Source: JAAUTT01 sp963846585
Lineage (GTDB): Bacteria; Bacteroidota; Bacteroidia; Bacteroidales; JAAUTT01
DNA: 64,000 nt
Direction: 5' to 3'
NCBI GenBank assembly: GCA_963846585.1
Contig: CAWJWO010000007.1
Location: 449,311-513,310, forward strand
Shown here: positions 19,261-28,432 of the stretch, in pieces
Position numbering within the stretch: position 1 is the stretch's first letter
Layout of the letters: every line of letters begins with the position of its first letter
Notes under the pieces: generated by a model
Told to the model about the DNA's origin: nothing
Seen by the model: the letters and a program-made list of their open reading frames with translations, nothing else
Database searches by the model: none
Program-made: the position numbers and the translations under genes

Positions 19261-19453
19261 TAATGCGAATTAAGGGTCAAATTATTAAATTAAGCTTACC
19301 ACAAAGGTACACTAAGTCAATCACTAAGGTACACAAAGGATACATAACAATATACTTGATTTCATAACTCAAAAGAATTTGTTCCTTCGTGTTACATTGT
19401 GTAAACCTTTGTGAGCTTTGTGGCTTATATTTTTTAAATTTTAATTCGCATTA
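19261..19453. mobile_element. MITE-like element, TIR TAATGCGAATTAA (copy 1)
   Basis: A 193-bp element bounded by a perfect 13-bp terminal inverted repeat, TAATGCGAATTAA and its complement. Inside are inverted arms of the octamer word CACAAAGG (left: ACCACAAAGGTACAC; right: CTTTGTGAGCTTTGTGGC). A second copy in opposite internal orientation lies at 45221-45412. It has no coding capacity. Mobility is inferred only from termini and recurrence. Confidence 0.65.
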
Positions 19454-19518
19454 GTAATTTGTTATCATTTGCACATTTCTTGCCCTGAGCGTAGTCGAAG
19501 GGTCAAATTTTCAAATTT

Positions 19519-20997
19519 TCAAATTTGTTCTTTTATTTCTTTTCTGATAAATATTGAAATTAAATGTTCCCTGCGTTCCAAATACAGTATAAATCCGGCT
19601 AATACAACCGAATTTTTAAATAAGTCAGCATACATATTTGAAAACTTAAAGTTACAGCATATAAAATATATAATTATTCCTATGCCGAAATAAGATATTA
19701 ACGTATTAACCGGGTACCTTACCGGAAAGTGCACCTGGCCCCAAAAATAAGAAATCAATACCATTACAAAATAGCATAAAAGCCTTACCCATGCAGAACC
19801 AACATATCCATAACCTGGTATAACAAAAATATTTAATACAATAGTAATAACAGCACCAATACTGGTAATTAATATTCCATAATAGGTTTTTCCTGTTAAT
19901 TTATACCAAAACGATAAATTAAAATAAATTCCCAGCATAAAGCTTGATATTAAATTTATTGGAACAACATTTAAACCACCCCAATATTTATTGTTTATAT
20001 AGTATTTAATAACATCGAGATACAACATTACAAAGAGAAATATTATAATTCCGAACATTGTAAAAAACTTGGTTACTTCAGCTAAAATAGCTTTTTGATC
20101 GCTGCTTTTTTTCTGATTATAAAAAAAAGGTTCAGCTGCAAACCGGAACATCTGTGTGAACAAAACCATAATTACTGCAATTTTAATATTTGCTCCATAT
20201 ATGCCAATTTCAGCAATTTTATTAACATTTGAAGGTAAATAATGCAATAATAGAAACCTGTCAAGAGTGTCGTTAATTGTACCGGCCAATCCAGCAAAAA
20301 GTAAAGGATATGAATAATTCAACATTCGTTTCCATAGTGAAAAACTAAACGAAATCCTTTCCTTTACAGTATCAGGCAATAAAATTATAAGTGTAATGAA
20401 GCTCCCTAATAAATTGGCTACAAAAATTAATTCGATATCAAGTTTATAATGAAAACCTAAAAAATAACCATTTCTTAAAAAATATTTTGGTACAATCCAT
20501 ATCAAAAGTAAATTGAAAAATACTGTGAAACCTACACTGAGTAAACGAATTATTGCAAATTTTATAGATTTGTCCTGTTGCCGGAGTTTCGCAAAAGGAA
20601 TTGCCGTGAGAGTATCGCAACCCAAAATTAAGATAAACCAGAAAATATAACGTATATTATTCGGATAACCCAGGAAATTTGAAACTCTATGTAAATTTAA
20701 AAGAGAAAGAAAAATAAATAACAATGTTGTAAACAACAAGCTTAAAAAAGCCGTTCCATATACTACTGAAAAATCTTTTTCTTTTCTTGCAAAAAAGAAA
20801 AATCCCGATTCCATTCCATATGTTAATATAATATTTACAAAAGTAACATAGGCATATAGAATTGTTACATTGCCATATTGCTCAGGAAGAAACAAATATA
20901 CATATAATGGCGTAAGCAAATAGTTCAAAAAACGGGGAACAATACTGCTTAATCCATATATAATTGTTTGACCTCCCAGTGTTCTTATATTATTCAA
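19519..20997 (-). CDS. Oligosaccharide flippase (MATE/Wzx superfamily)
   Basis: Integral membrane protein, 492 residues, with about 12-14 hydrophobic helices and the typical N-terminus (TLGGQTIIYGLSSIVPRFLNY). It belongs to the MOP-exporter superfamily that flips lipid-linked sugars across the inner membrane. The start is TTG; no upstream ATG fits. It lies upstream of dut on the same strand, an order common in Bacteroidota. The polysaccharide genes of this window are more than 25 kb away, so its substrate cannot be deduced. Confidence 0.9.
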   Translation of the reverse strand: MNNIRTLGGQTIIYGLSSIVPRFLNYLLTPLYVYLFLPEQYGNVTILYAYVTFVNIILTYGMESGFFFFARKEKDFSVVYGTAFLSLLFTTLLFIFLSLLNLHRVSNFLGYPNNIRYIFWFILILGCDTLTAIPFAKLRQQDKSIKFAIIRLLSVGFTVFFNLLLIWIVPKYFLRNGYFLGFHYKLDIELIFVANLLGSFITLIILLPDTVKERISFSFSLWKRMLNYSYPLLFAGLAGTINDTLDRFLLLHYLPSNVNKIAEIGIYGANIKIAVIMVLFTQMFRFAAEPFFYNQKKSSDQKAILAEVTKFFTMFGIIIFLFVMLYLDVIKYYINNKYWGGLNVVPINLISSFMLGIYFNLSFWYKLTGKTYYGILITSIGAVITIVLNIFVIPGYGYVGSAWVRLLCYFVMVLISYFWGQVHFPVRYPVNTLISYFGIGIIIYFICCNFKFSNMYADLFKNSVVLAGFILYLERREHLISIFIRKEIKEQI

Positions 20998-21022
20998 AGC
21001 TTATTCCTTTTTATTAAGTCAT

Positions 21023-21122
21023 AAAAATAGCAGAAAAGCAGGTAAGCAGGATAGTAGCAAAGCGTGACATCAGTCCTTCTTCTTTCCTACTTTTCTACCA
21101 TCCTACTTTCCTACTTTCATTT
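21023..21122. repeat. Inverted AAGCAGG/CCTACTT word arms before pheS
   Basis: The left arm is AATAGCAGAAAAGCAGGTAA-type purine-rich repeats. The right arm is CCTACTTTCCTACTTTC. The arms are inverted relative to each other across a short core. The element lies between the divergent flippase and pheS starts and creates a spurious upstream extension of the pheS frame. Confidence 0.62.
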
Positions 21123-21153
21123 AAATTATTATTTTTACAGACAAAATTATTTT

Positions 21154-22173
21154 ATGCTTGATCAAATAAACAATATTTTTTCAGAAGCAACAAAATTTAA
21201 TGCTTCCAATTTAGAAGAATGTGAAAAATTCAGAATTACATATTTAGGTAAGAAAGGCATTCTTAATCAATTATTTGAAGACTTTAAAACTTTATCCTCC
21301 GAAGATAAAAAAAATGTGGGGCAAAAATTAAATGAATTAAAAAATTTTCTAAATCAGGCCTACAATAATTCGAAAGAGTTGTTAAAATCAACAGTAATTT
21401 CAAAAGAGAAACCTGATCTAAGTATGCCGGGAGATCCTTTTGAATTAGGATCTCGTCATCCAGTATCAGTTGTATTAAACGATATTAAGGAAATATTTTC
21501 ACGAATAGGATTTACAGTTTCAAATGGTCCTGATATTGAAGATGACTGGCATGTTTTTTCAGCTCTTAATTTTCCATTAGATCATCCAGCCAGAGATATG
21601 CAGGATACTTTCTTTATTGAAAAAAATCCTGATATTTTATTACGGACACACACTTCTTCAGTACAGGTAAGGATGATGGAACAAGGTAAACCGCCTATAA
21701 GGATGATTATGCCGGGAAGAGCTTACAGAAATGAGGCAATATCGAGCCGTTCGCATTGTTTTTTTCATCAGGTTGAAGGATTATACATTGATAAGGCTGT
21801 TTCCTTTGCTGACTTAAAGCAAACCCTTCTTTATTTTGCAAAAGAATACTTTGGATCAGCAACCGAAATACGTTTACGCCCATCATACTTTCCATTTACA
21901 GAACCTTCTGCTGAAATGGATATCACATGTACTATCTGTAAAGGAAAAGGCTGTAAAATATGCAAAAACTCAGGCTTTTTAGAAATTTTGGGATGTGGAA
22001 TGGTTGATCCCAATGTTTTATACCTTAATGGAATAGATCCGGAAAAATATACAGGTTTTGCATTTGGTATGGGACTTGAACGAACAGCTCTGTTAAAATA
22101 TCAAATTAATGATATTCGCATTTTATCGGAAAATGATGTCCGGTTTTTGTCACAGTTCTCTCCGGCAATATAG
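21154..22173 (+). CDS. pheS: Phenylalanyl-tRNA synthetase alpha subunit
   Basis: Class II synthetase catalytic subunit, 339 residues from the ATG at 21154. The frame is open upstream to 21064, but that part is repeat-derived and does not resemble PheS. It has an N-terminal coiled coil, motif 2 RMIMPGRAYRNEA, a cysteine-rich insert (CTICKGKGCKICKNSG) and motif 3 GFAFGMGLERTALLKY. The stop codon TAG is directly continued by a GGGGCTA-type repeat array. pheT is not adjacent. Confidence 0.95.
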   Translation: MLDQINNIFSEATKFNASNLEECEKFRITYLGKKGILNQLFEDFKTLSSEDKKNVGQKLNELKNFLNQAYNNSKELLKSTVISKEKPDLSMPGDPFELGSRHPVSVVLNDIKEIFSRIGFTVSNGPDIEDDWHVFSALNFPLDHPARDMQDTFFIEKNPDILLRTHTSSVQVRMMEQGKPPIRMIMPGRAYRNEAISSRSHCFFHQVEGLYIDKAVSFADLKQTLLYFAKEYFGSATEIRLRPSYFPFTEPSAEMDITCTICKGKGCKICKNSGFLEILGCGMVDPNVLYLNGIDPEKYTGFAFGMGLERTALLKYQINDIRILSENDVRFLSQFSPAI

Positions 22174-22258
22174 GGGCCAGGGGTTAGGGGCTAGGGGCTA
22201 GGGGCCAGGGACTAGGGATCAGGGACTAGGGACTAGGGATCAGTGGCCAGTGTTTAGT
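22173..22258 (+). repeat. GGGGCTA heptamer array (left arm)
   Basis: About twelve tandem 7-bp words (GGGGCCA, GGGGTTA, GGGGCTA, GGGACTA, GGGATCA) start at the pheS stop codon. The complementary array lies at 23687-23752, so the two form inverted arms around a 1.4-kb segment of degraded genes. The G-rich strand has many G3-G4 runs compatible with G-quadruplex formation. Confidence 0.75.
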
Positions 22259-22440
22259 AGTTAGAGCATCTGATTTTCTATAAATCATTAAACAGGTTTA
22301 CTTTTTTATTAATAAGGAAATTTATATTTTTTCCTAAATTAGGACAAAACAATAATAAATTTTGGTAACTATATACGAGTTGGGACAAATGTAAAATACC
22401 TGAAATCCAAAGCACTTTTTAAGTTTTTTGGATTTGTATT

Positions 22441-22716
22441 TTAATCTTCATTTGGTTTTGATACTAATGCTTTTATTGCAGTATCAAAACTACCATTTAT
22501 CTTCAATTTTCCTTCATATTTTTCTGCTCTCTTTTTTTTTGTTTTTTTGTTTTCATCTGGATTAATGATACGAGTTTCAATAACTTCATCCCAATAATTA
22601 AAAACAAATTTTGCTTCAGTACCAACTACTTTCCAATGGTCTGTACACCGAAATGCAACTTCCCAAACTGAATCGTGTCTTACATTATAGTATCCGTTTT
22701 TTTTAATATCTTCCAT
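22441..22716 (-). CDS. Hypothetical protein, 91 residues
   Basis: Not recognised. It has no signal peptide or membrane segment. The protein is rich in aromatic and charged residues (SVWEVAFRCTDHWKVVG) with a lysine-rich stretch near residue 57 (ENKKTKKKRAEKYEGKLK). It sits in the degraded segment between inverted GGGGCTA arms, 18 bp from the interrupted TonB-like gene. It could be a real small gene or a fragment. Confidence 0.45.
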   Translation of the reverse strand: MEDIKKNGYYNVRHDSVWEVAFRCTDHWKVVGTEAKFVFNYWDEVIETRIINPDENKKTKKKRAEKYEGKLKINGSFDTAIKALVSKPNED

Positions 22717-22734
22717 ATGTACTACAACATATAT

Positions 22735-23418
22735 TTAGTTAATTAATTTGATACCGATTGGGATAATCAAATATACATCGATATTATTTCCATTAAGTGT
22801 TGCTGGTCTTATTTTTGGCATTGAATTAATTGTTATACAAACTGATTTATCTAATGGTTCATCAAGACCATTAATAATGCTAATATTGTCAATTTTACCA
22901 TTTTTATCGATAGTAAATTGAACATTAATTTTACCCTGCAAGTTTTTTTCAAGTGATGATTGCGGAAACATCATATGTTGTCTTATGTACATGCGGTTAT
23001 CACTACCATCAAATAATTTTGGCATTTCAAACAACCCATCAGGATTATTTATCAATTTTTGTTTTGGATAATCAATTTCCAAAAATCCATCAGGAATAAA
23101 TGCTCCATATCTAAAAACAAAATTATGATTCAAAATATGATTAACTTCTCCATTTTATTTATAATAGGTACTAATTCCATAAGCATGACCTTTAAGTGAA
23201 TTTGATTTCCACATTGGTATCTTGGTTTTTACATTGGTAAAAGTCGTAGAAGTAATGCTATCATTTATATGGTATGTAATTTTTAAATATTTTCCCTTTT
23301 GTTCTGTTGTTTCATTTTTACCATATTTATCTGTATAATATTTCTTAATATTATCACTTTGAGAATAACAAATATTTGTTAAGAATATAATCATTAAGAG
23401 TAGTAATATTTTTTTCAT
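22735..23418 (-). pseudogene. TonB C-terminal-like exported protein, interrupted by an in-frame TAA
   Basis: Two open stretches in the same frame, 23155-23418 and 22735-23133, are separated only by a TAA at 23155-23157. The first encodes a signal peptide (MKKILLLLMIIFLTNICYSQ) and runs to GISTYYK. Reading through the stop continues NGEVNHIL and then the second part, which ends in a TonB C-terminal-type domain (KINVQFTIDKNGKIDNIS, then PATLNGNNIDVYLIIPI). YYKNGEV resembles the repeat often found before such domains. A single ancestral gene with a nonsense change is the simplest reading. A separate downstream protein starting at TTG 23133 is possible but would lack export signals. Confidence 0.75.
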
Positions 23419-23453
23419 AATTTTCTTATATATTTAATTTTAAAATTCAGTTT

Positions 23454-23684
23454 CTATTCTTTCCCTATTAACTGGTTACATTTTAACATACCATTTAATT
23501 TTGTCAATGTAAAAGCAAATATATACATATCGTTGTATTCTTTTGTATTGTAGCGGTATGAAAATTCATCACAATACCTTGTTAAATGTTTTGCACTTAC
23601 ATAGTGGTAAATACCAAAGATACCTCTTTTTAAAATGCTCCAAAAATCTTCAATACTGTTAGTATGAAATCCATTACTAACCAC
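23454..23684 (-). pseudogene. IS1595-family transposase, C-terminal remnant
   Basis: A 76-residue fragment matching the end of ISXO2/IS1595-type DDE transposases: GFHTNSIEDFWSILKRGIFG, then IYHYVSAKHLTRYCDEF and SYRYNTKEYND. The catalytic N-terminal two thirds are missing. The 5' side is cut exactly where a GGGGCTA-type repeat array begins (about 23685). No terminal inverted repeats of the IS were identified. It cannot encode an active enzyme. Confidence 0.85.
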
Positions 23685-23686
23685 TA

Positions 23687-23752
23687 ACCCCTAGTCCCTA
23701 GTCCCTAGTCCCTGGCCCCTAGCCCCCAGTCCCTAGCCCCTAGTCCCTAATA
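23687..23752 (-). repeat. CCCCTAG heptamer array (right arm)
   Basis: Tandem words CCCCTAG, TCCCTAG and CCCTGGC, the complement of the array at 22173-22258. It ends within the osmC stop region and begins at the truncation point of the IS1595 remnant. Confidence 0.75.
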
Positions 23753-24156
23753 ACGATTTCATGGCTTAACTCCATCGCATCTTTCAGATTCGCATAAACA
23801 CCGCAATACTTATCGATTGATAAATTTATTGCCTTTTTAACTTTTTCAAAATCAATATTTTTACCTTTAAATTCATAAATAATTTTCATTTTTAAAAATT
23901 TTTGAGGGTGATCTTCTTTTGTTTCGCCTTCAATTTTTAAATCAAATGTTTCGACGTCAACTTTCATCTTTTTTAATAATGAAATAACATCCATTCCGGT
24001 ACAACCTGCCAAGGCAACCATAAGCAGCGCTTTTGGCCTTGGCCCCTGATTTTGTCCTCCAACTGATTCCCCGGCATCAAGAATTAAATTATGCCCATTG
24101 ACCGAGGTGCTGAATTTCATATTATTTTCCCACTTTACAGCAATATTGTTCTTCAT
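23740..24156 (-). CDS. OsmC family protein
   Basis: Thiol peroxidase-fold protein of 138 residues. The two conserved cysteines are present, in VALAGCTGMDVISLL and DKYCGVYANL. The first is the peroxidatic position of OsmC/Ohr enzymes. Such proteins reduce organic hydroperoxides or other small thiol-reactive compounds. Its last codons overlap the CCCCTAG repeat block, which supplies the end of the gene. Upstream lies a 255-bp repeat region and then ruvB. Confidence 0.9.
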   Translation of the reverse strand: MKNNIAVKWENNMKFSTSVNGHNLILDAGESVGGQNQGPRPKALLMVALAGCTGMDVISLLKKMKVDVETFDLKIEGETKEDHPQKFLKMKIIYEFKGKNIDFEKVKKAINLSIDKYCGVYANLKDAMELSHEIVIRD

Positions 24157-24159
24157 AAT

Positions 24160-24405
24160 TTAGGTTATTAGGTATAAGGCTTTATCAGGTTATAGTTTCA
24201 GGTAGCAGGTAGCACGTGATTTAAGATTTAAGATTTGTGATTAGTGATTTAAGATTTAAATAGTTTTACTAAATTAATAAATTCCAAAATCTTAAATCTT
24301 AAATCTCAAATCTAGAATCCAGAATCCAGAATCTCAAATCTATTTTTCTGTGCTCAGTTCTCAGTCTTCTTTTATCTGCCGACTGTTTTCTGATCTCTGT
24401 CTTCT
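24160..24405. repeat. Multi-word inverted repeat block between osmC and ruvB
   Basis: The left side has TAGCAGGTAGCA and GATTTAAGATTTAAGATTTG words. The right side has AAATCTTAAATCTCAAATCT and CCAGAATCCAGAATC words, then pyrimidine-rich CTGTCTTC/CAGTCTTC words up to the ruvB stop. Left and right arms are complementary for the GATTTAA word. Confidence 0.65.
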
Positions 24406-24411
24406 TTTCTT

Positions 24412-25440
24412 CTAAAACAACAGGTTTTCCTTATCTATATATACAAACCCCAGGTTTCGGTAACTTAATTCTGTGGCTTCTCTTCCACGAGGTGTTCTTT
24501 TAATATAACCTTCCATAATTAAAAAAGGTTCATAAACTTCTTCAATTGTACCAGGATCTTCGCCAATTGCAGTAGAAATTGTTGATAACCCGACAGGGCC
24601 CCCCTTAAACTTTTCAATTATTGTTCTTATTATCCTATGGTCCATTTCATCCAAACCATTTTTATCGATATTTAAGGCATTTAAAGCGTACTGTGCAATT
24701 TTTTTATCTATGCTCCCATTTCCCATCACCTGGGCAAAATCCCTCACCCTTCTGATTAAAGCATTACAAATCCTGGGTGTCCCCCTGCTTCTTGATGCAA
24801 TTTCGTGCGTTGCGTCCTTATCAATTTCAATTTTCAAAATTCTTGCTGAACGTTCAACAATTTTTTTAAGGATATCAAGATCGTAGTATTCGAGGTGACA
24901 ATTTATTCCAAACCTGGAACGCAGCGGGCTTGTTAACAAGCCTGACCGTGTAGTGGCCCCTATTAAAGTAAATTTGTTTAATTTTAACTGAACTGATCTG
25001 GCATTTGGGCCCTTATCAAGCATTATATCGATAATATAATCTTCCATTGCAGAATAAAGGTATTCTTCAACTACAGGACTCAACCTATGAATTTCGTCTA
25101 TAAATAATACGTCATTTGTATCAAGATTTGTAAGGATGCCCGCTAAATCGCCAGGTTTATCCAAAACAGGCCCTGAAGTTACTTTAATTTTAACTCCCAA
25201 TTCATTAGCAATAATATTTGAAAGAGTAGTTTTTCCTAAACCAGGAGGGCCGTGCAATAAAACATGATCTAAGGATTCATTCCTCTGCTTAGTTGCCTCA
25301 ACGAAAACCTTTAAATTATCGACTATTTTTTTTTGACCTGCAAAATCATTGAAACCTACCGGACGAATAGAATATTCAAACTCCTTTTCTGAATTTGAAT
25401 TTTTCTCTTTAAAAAAATCGAAATCTTCCTTATTTTCCAT
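24412..25440 (-). CDS. ruvB: Holliday junction branch migration helicase RuvB
   Basis: Hexameric AAA+ motor that drives branch migration with RuvA, 342 residues. Walker A is GPPGLGKTTLSNIIANELG and Walker B is FIDEIHRL. Sensor 1 and the beta-hairpin region appear as GATTRSGLLTSPLRSRFG. The C-terminal winged helix includes RTPRGREATELSY. It lies 9 bp downstream of nadA on the same strand. Confidence 0.97.
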   Translation of the reverse strand: MENKEDFDFFKEKNSNSEKEFEYSIRPVGFNDFAGQKKIVDNLKVFVEATKQRNESLDHVLLHGPPGLGKTTLSNIIANELGVKIKVTSGPVLDKPGDLAGILTNLDTNDVLFIDEIHRLSPVVEEYLYSAMEDYIIDIMLDKGPNARSVQLKLNKFTLIGATTRSGLLTSPLRSRFGINCHLEYYDLDILKKIVERSARILKIEIDKDATHEIASRSRGTPRICNALIRRVRDFAQVMGNGSIDKKIAQYALNALNIDKNGLDEMDHRIIRTIIEKFKGGPVGLSTISTAIGEDPGTIEEVYEPFLIMEGYIKRTPRGREATELSYRNLGFVYIDKENLLF

Positions 25441-25449
25441 TAAACTATT

Positions 25450-26433
25450 TTAAAAACCTAATTTTTCAGAAATTTCAAGCATTCTTCTTATAGGCCGTTC
25501 AGCTTTAATTCTAACAGATTCGTCCAATAAAACTTCAAATTTATTATTTATTAAACTATTATTTATCTTTTCCAAAGTAATTAGTTTCATAAACTGGCAA
25601 TCGTTACATGCACAGGTTGAATCGTTAGGTGGTGCAGGAATAAATTTTTTTTCAGGTTTGCTTTTATTCATCTGGTGAATAATGCCTGATTCGGTACAAA
25701 CTATATAAGTTTGAGCTATATCATCATGAATGAAATTTAATAAGGAAGATGTAGATCCAATAAAATCGGATATTAATAATACAGGTTTAGTACATTCCGG
25801 ATGTGAAATAATTTTAGCACCGGGATTATTCTTTTTCAGATTTAAAATTTTTTCTAGTGAAAATCTTTCATGAACATGACAAGCCCCATTCCATATCAAC
25901 ATTTCTCTTCCCGTAATACTTTTAATATAATCCCCTAAATTTTTATCAGGAGCGAAAATAATTTTTTCATCAACCGGTAAAGATTCAACAATTCCCAAAG
26001 CATTTGAAGAAGTACAAATAATGTCAGTCATTGCTTTTATTTCAGCTGTTGTATTGACATAAGATATTACAGTATGGCCGGGATTGCTTTCAATAAAGGC
26101 TTTAAACGCAACCGGATCACATGAATCAGCAAGTGAACATCCTGCCAAAGGATCAGGAATAAGTACTGTTTTTTCAGGAGAAAGAATTTTAGCAGTTTCA
26201 GCCATAAAATTAACACCAGCAAAAACAATTACATCAGCAGAAGTTTTTGCTGCCTTTTGTGACAATTGTAAACTATCGCCAACAAAATCAGCAATATCCT
26301 GAATTTCTGATTCCTGATAATAATGAGCAAGAATAATTGCGTTGCGTTTCTTTCTTAAGCTTTGTATTTCCTTTATCAGCTTTTCTTTTCCGATATTAAT
26401 TATATTATTTTTATCTTTAATTAAATCAATCAT
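25450..26433 (-). CDS. nadA: Quinolinate synthase A
   Basis: 4Fe-4S enzyme condensing iminoaspartate with dihydroxyacetone phosphate to quinolinate in NAD synthesis, 327 residues. Cluster cysteines are visible in AGCSLADSCD, WNGACHVHERF and STCACNDCQFMKL. The substrate motif NAIILAHYYQESEIQDIADF is at the N-terminus. nadB and nadC are not adjacent in this window. It is followed by ruvB nine bases later. Confidence 0.96.
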   Translation of the reverse strand: MIDLIKDKNNIINIGKEKLIKEIQSLRKKRNAIILAHYYQESEIQDIADFVGDSLQLSQKAAKTSADVIVFAGVNFMAETAKILSPEKTVLIPDPLAGCSLADSCDPVAFKAFIESNPGHTVISYVNTTAEIKAMTDIICTSSNALGIVESLPVDEKIIFAPDKNLGDYIKSITGREMLIWNGACHVHERFSLEKILNLKKNNPGAKIISHPECTKPVLLISDFIGSTSSLLNFIHDDIAQTYIVCTESGIIHQMNKSKPEKKFIPAPPNDSTCACNDCQFMKLITLEKINNSLINNKFEVLLDESVRIKAERPIRRMLEISEKLGF

Positions 26434-26801
26434 TTTAACATAATATTATTAATTATTTATTTTAAATATAATATATGATAATAATAATGTCCTGTTAATA
26501 GTGTTAGCAAAAAAACAGAGAATAGCTTGTTAAAATACTAATTAAAAAAATGGTAACAAGGTATTAACTCTCAGTAATAGTAAAAACCTTTTAATTTCAT
26601 ATAATTATAAAAGATATTAACAGATGTTAAGAGATGTGAAATCTGAAAAATAAAATTCATTATCATTGTTTTTTAAGTTAAAAATTGGTTGAAAAATACA
26701 TTTTAAATAACAACTGAAATTTTTGTTAGTTTAGGTTTAAATTTTATACATACATCAAAACATAAAAAGCAATAATTTTTATATATATTTTTTATTAGAT
26801 A
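26434..26801. other. AT-rich divergent intergenic region, nothing specific seen
   Basis: 368 bp between the divergent nadA and mtgA starts. It is very AT-rich, with no heptamer arrays, no recognisable RNA structure and no open frame. It probably contains both promoters. This is one of the few long gaps in the window free of the repeat words. Confidence 0.5.
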
Positions 26802-27581
26802 ATGAACGATATATTAACAATTAAAGTATTTTTGAAAAGGTTAATTAGTGTCGTTAATAGTATGAATATTAATATTTTATTAATAAAACTTTGGCGATAC
26901 CTGTATTTTAGCCTAATCCTGTTTGTGCTTTTTTCGGTATCAGGGGTAATTACTTACAGGTTTATTCCTGTACCTTTTACTCCACTTATGTTTGAAAGGT
27001 TTTTTGAGAAAGCGGGAAAATCACAAAATATAAATATAAAACAAAAGTGGGTACCATTGAAGAAAATGTCTCCAAATATAATAATTGCGACGATAGCTGC
27101 AGAGGATAATAATTTTGTTTATCATTTTGGGATTGATTTTAAAGCCATTCATGAAGCATATAAATTTAATAAACAAGGCCGTAAAATAAGGGGGGCAAGT
27201 ACTATATCCCAACAAACCAGTAAAAACGTATTCCTGTGGTTAGGAAGAAATTATCTAAGAAAAGGGTTAGAATTTTATTATACGATATTAATTGAAATTT
27301 TTTGGGGTAAAGAAAGGATTATGGAAGTGTACCTGAATTCAATTGAAATGGGAGATGGCATATATGGAATTGAAGCTGCTTCGGAAACATATTTTCATAA
27401 GCATGCCATGCAATTAAACAGGGGAGAAGCCGCTTTAATTGCTGCAACATTTCCTGATCCGCGAAACAGAAACCCTGCATATCCTAATAAATATCTCATT
27501 CACAGGAAACAGGTCATTTTATCTATAATGGATAATATTGGGACGGCGGAGTTCGTAAGAAAGACGGAAAATAAAAGATGA
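26802..27581 (+). CDS. mtgA: Monofunctional biosynthetic peptidoglycan transglycosylase
   Basis: Family-51 glycosyltransferase without a transpeptidase domain, 259 residues, which polymerises lipid II in the periplasm. One membrane anchor lies near residues 34-52. Catalytic motifs are IAAEDNNFVYHFGIDF, RGASTISQQTSKNVFLW and EVYLNSIEMGDGIYGIE. The C-terminal tail (RKTENKR) runs into the purine-rich GACAGAA repeat array, so the native end may have been altered. Confidence 0.94.
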   Translation: MNDILTIKVFLKRLISVVNSMNINILLIKLWRYLYFSLILFVLFSVSGVITYRFIPVPFTPLMFERFFEKAGKSQNINIKQKWVPLKKMSPNIIIATIAAEDNNFVYHFGIDFKAIHEAYKFNKQGRKIRGASTISQQTSKNVFLWLGRNYLRKGLEFYYTILIEIFWGKERIMEVYLNSIEMGDGIYGIEAASETYFHKHAMQLNRGEAALIAATFPDPRNRNPAYPNKYLIHRKQVILSIMDNIGTAEFVRKTENKR

Positions 27582-27750
27582 AAGGTAAAAGAAGGCAGAA
27601 AACAGAGGACAGAAAACAGAAAACAGAGGACAGAAAACAGAAGACAGAAAAACAGATTAAAATTTGAGATTATAAACCTTATAAACGAATAAACTTTTAC
27701 TAAACTAACAACCAGCAACTAACAACCAGCAACTAACAACTAACAACAAG
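27568..27750. repeat. GACAGAA array and ACTAACAACCAGCA array
   Basis: The left part contains about ten purine-rich words (GATGAAAG, GGCAGAAAACAGAG, GACAGAA), beginning inside the last codons of mtgA. The right part is pyrimidine-rich CAACTAACAACCAG words ending at the sigma factor start. Purine-left/pyrimidine-right polarity is kept, although the two words differ. Confidence 0.68.
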
Positions 27751-27754
27751 TATT

Positions 27755-28327
27755 TTGGACGACAGCGAACTTATAAAGCGATTGTGTAAAAGGGATGAAG
27801 GGGCATTCAGAGAGATAGTTGAAAAATATAAATCTCTGGTATACAATGCTTGTTATCATATTCTTCAGAATAGTATTGATTCGGAGGACATTTCACAGGA
27901 AGTATTTATAGAAGTGTTTGAGTCAATAGATAAATTCAGAAACGAATCGAAGCTATCAACCTGGTTATACCGAATATCAATTAATAAATCGCTGAACCAT
28001 AACCGTAAGCAAAAGTGGAAATCAGGCATTAAAAGTATTGATATTTTATCTGGAAATAATAATAAACTAATTGAAATAGAAGATAAAAATGTCGGGAATT
28101 CCCCTTTCAGTATTGAATATAAAGAAAGGAACCAGGTGTTGCAAAATGCCTTAAACAGTCTTGCTGAAAATCAACGCATAGCCTTTACTTTAAGTAAATT
28201 TGAGGAACTATCGTACCAGCAAATTTCAGAAATTATGAATTTATCTTTATCCTCTGTTGAATCGTTAATTCACCGCGCAAAATTAAATCTGCAAAAAAAA
28301 TTGGTTAATTACTATAAAAGAGAATAA
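27755..28327 (+). CDS. ECF-type RNA polymerase sigma factor
   Basis: Sigma-70 family protein of 190 residues with only regions 2 and 4. Region 2 includes DSEDISQEVFIEVFESIDKF and STWLYRISINKSLNH. Region 4 includes AFTLSKFEELSYQQISEIM and SVESLIHRAKLNL. The start codon is TTG, placed directly after a repeat array. It is followed by a zinc-finger anti-sigma gene and a Spy-like gene on the same strand, so it probably controls an envelope-stress response. Confidence 0.93.
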   Translation: MDDSELIKRLCKRDEGAFREIVEKYKSLVYNACYHILQNSIDSEDISQEVFIEVFESIDKFRNESKLSTWLYRISINKSLNHNRKQKWKSGIKSIDILSGNNNKLIEIEDKNVGNSPFSIEYKERNQVLQNALNSLAENQRIAFTLSKFEELSYQQISEIMNLSLSSVESLIHRAKLNLQKKLVNYYKRE

Positions 28328-28432
28328 AGAATAGCAAGTTTTCTTAATTTTAAGTGTCAAAGCAAAGATAAGGTTAATGGAAGGTAAAGATGAATTACTT
28401 TATGTATTTAGAATTGGAATTTTATATATAGC

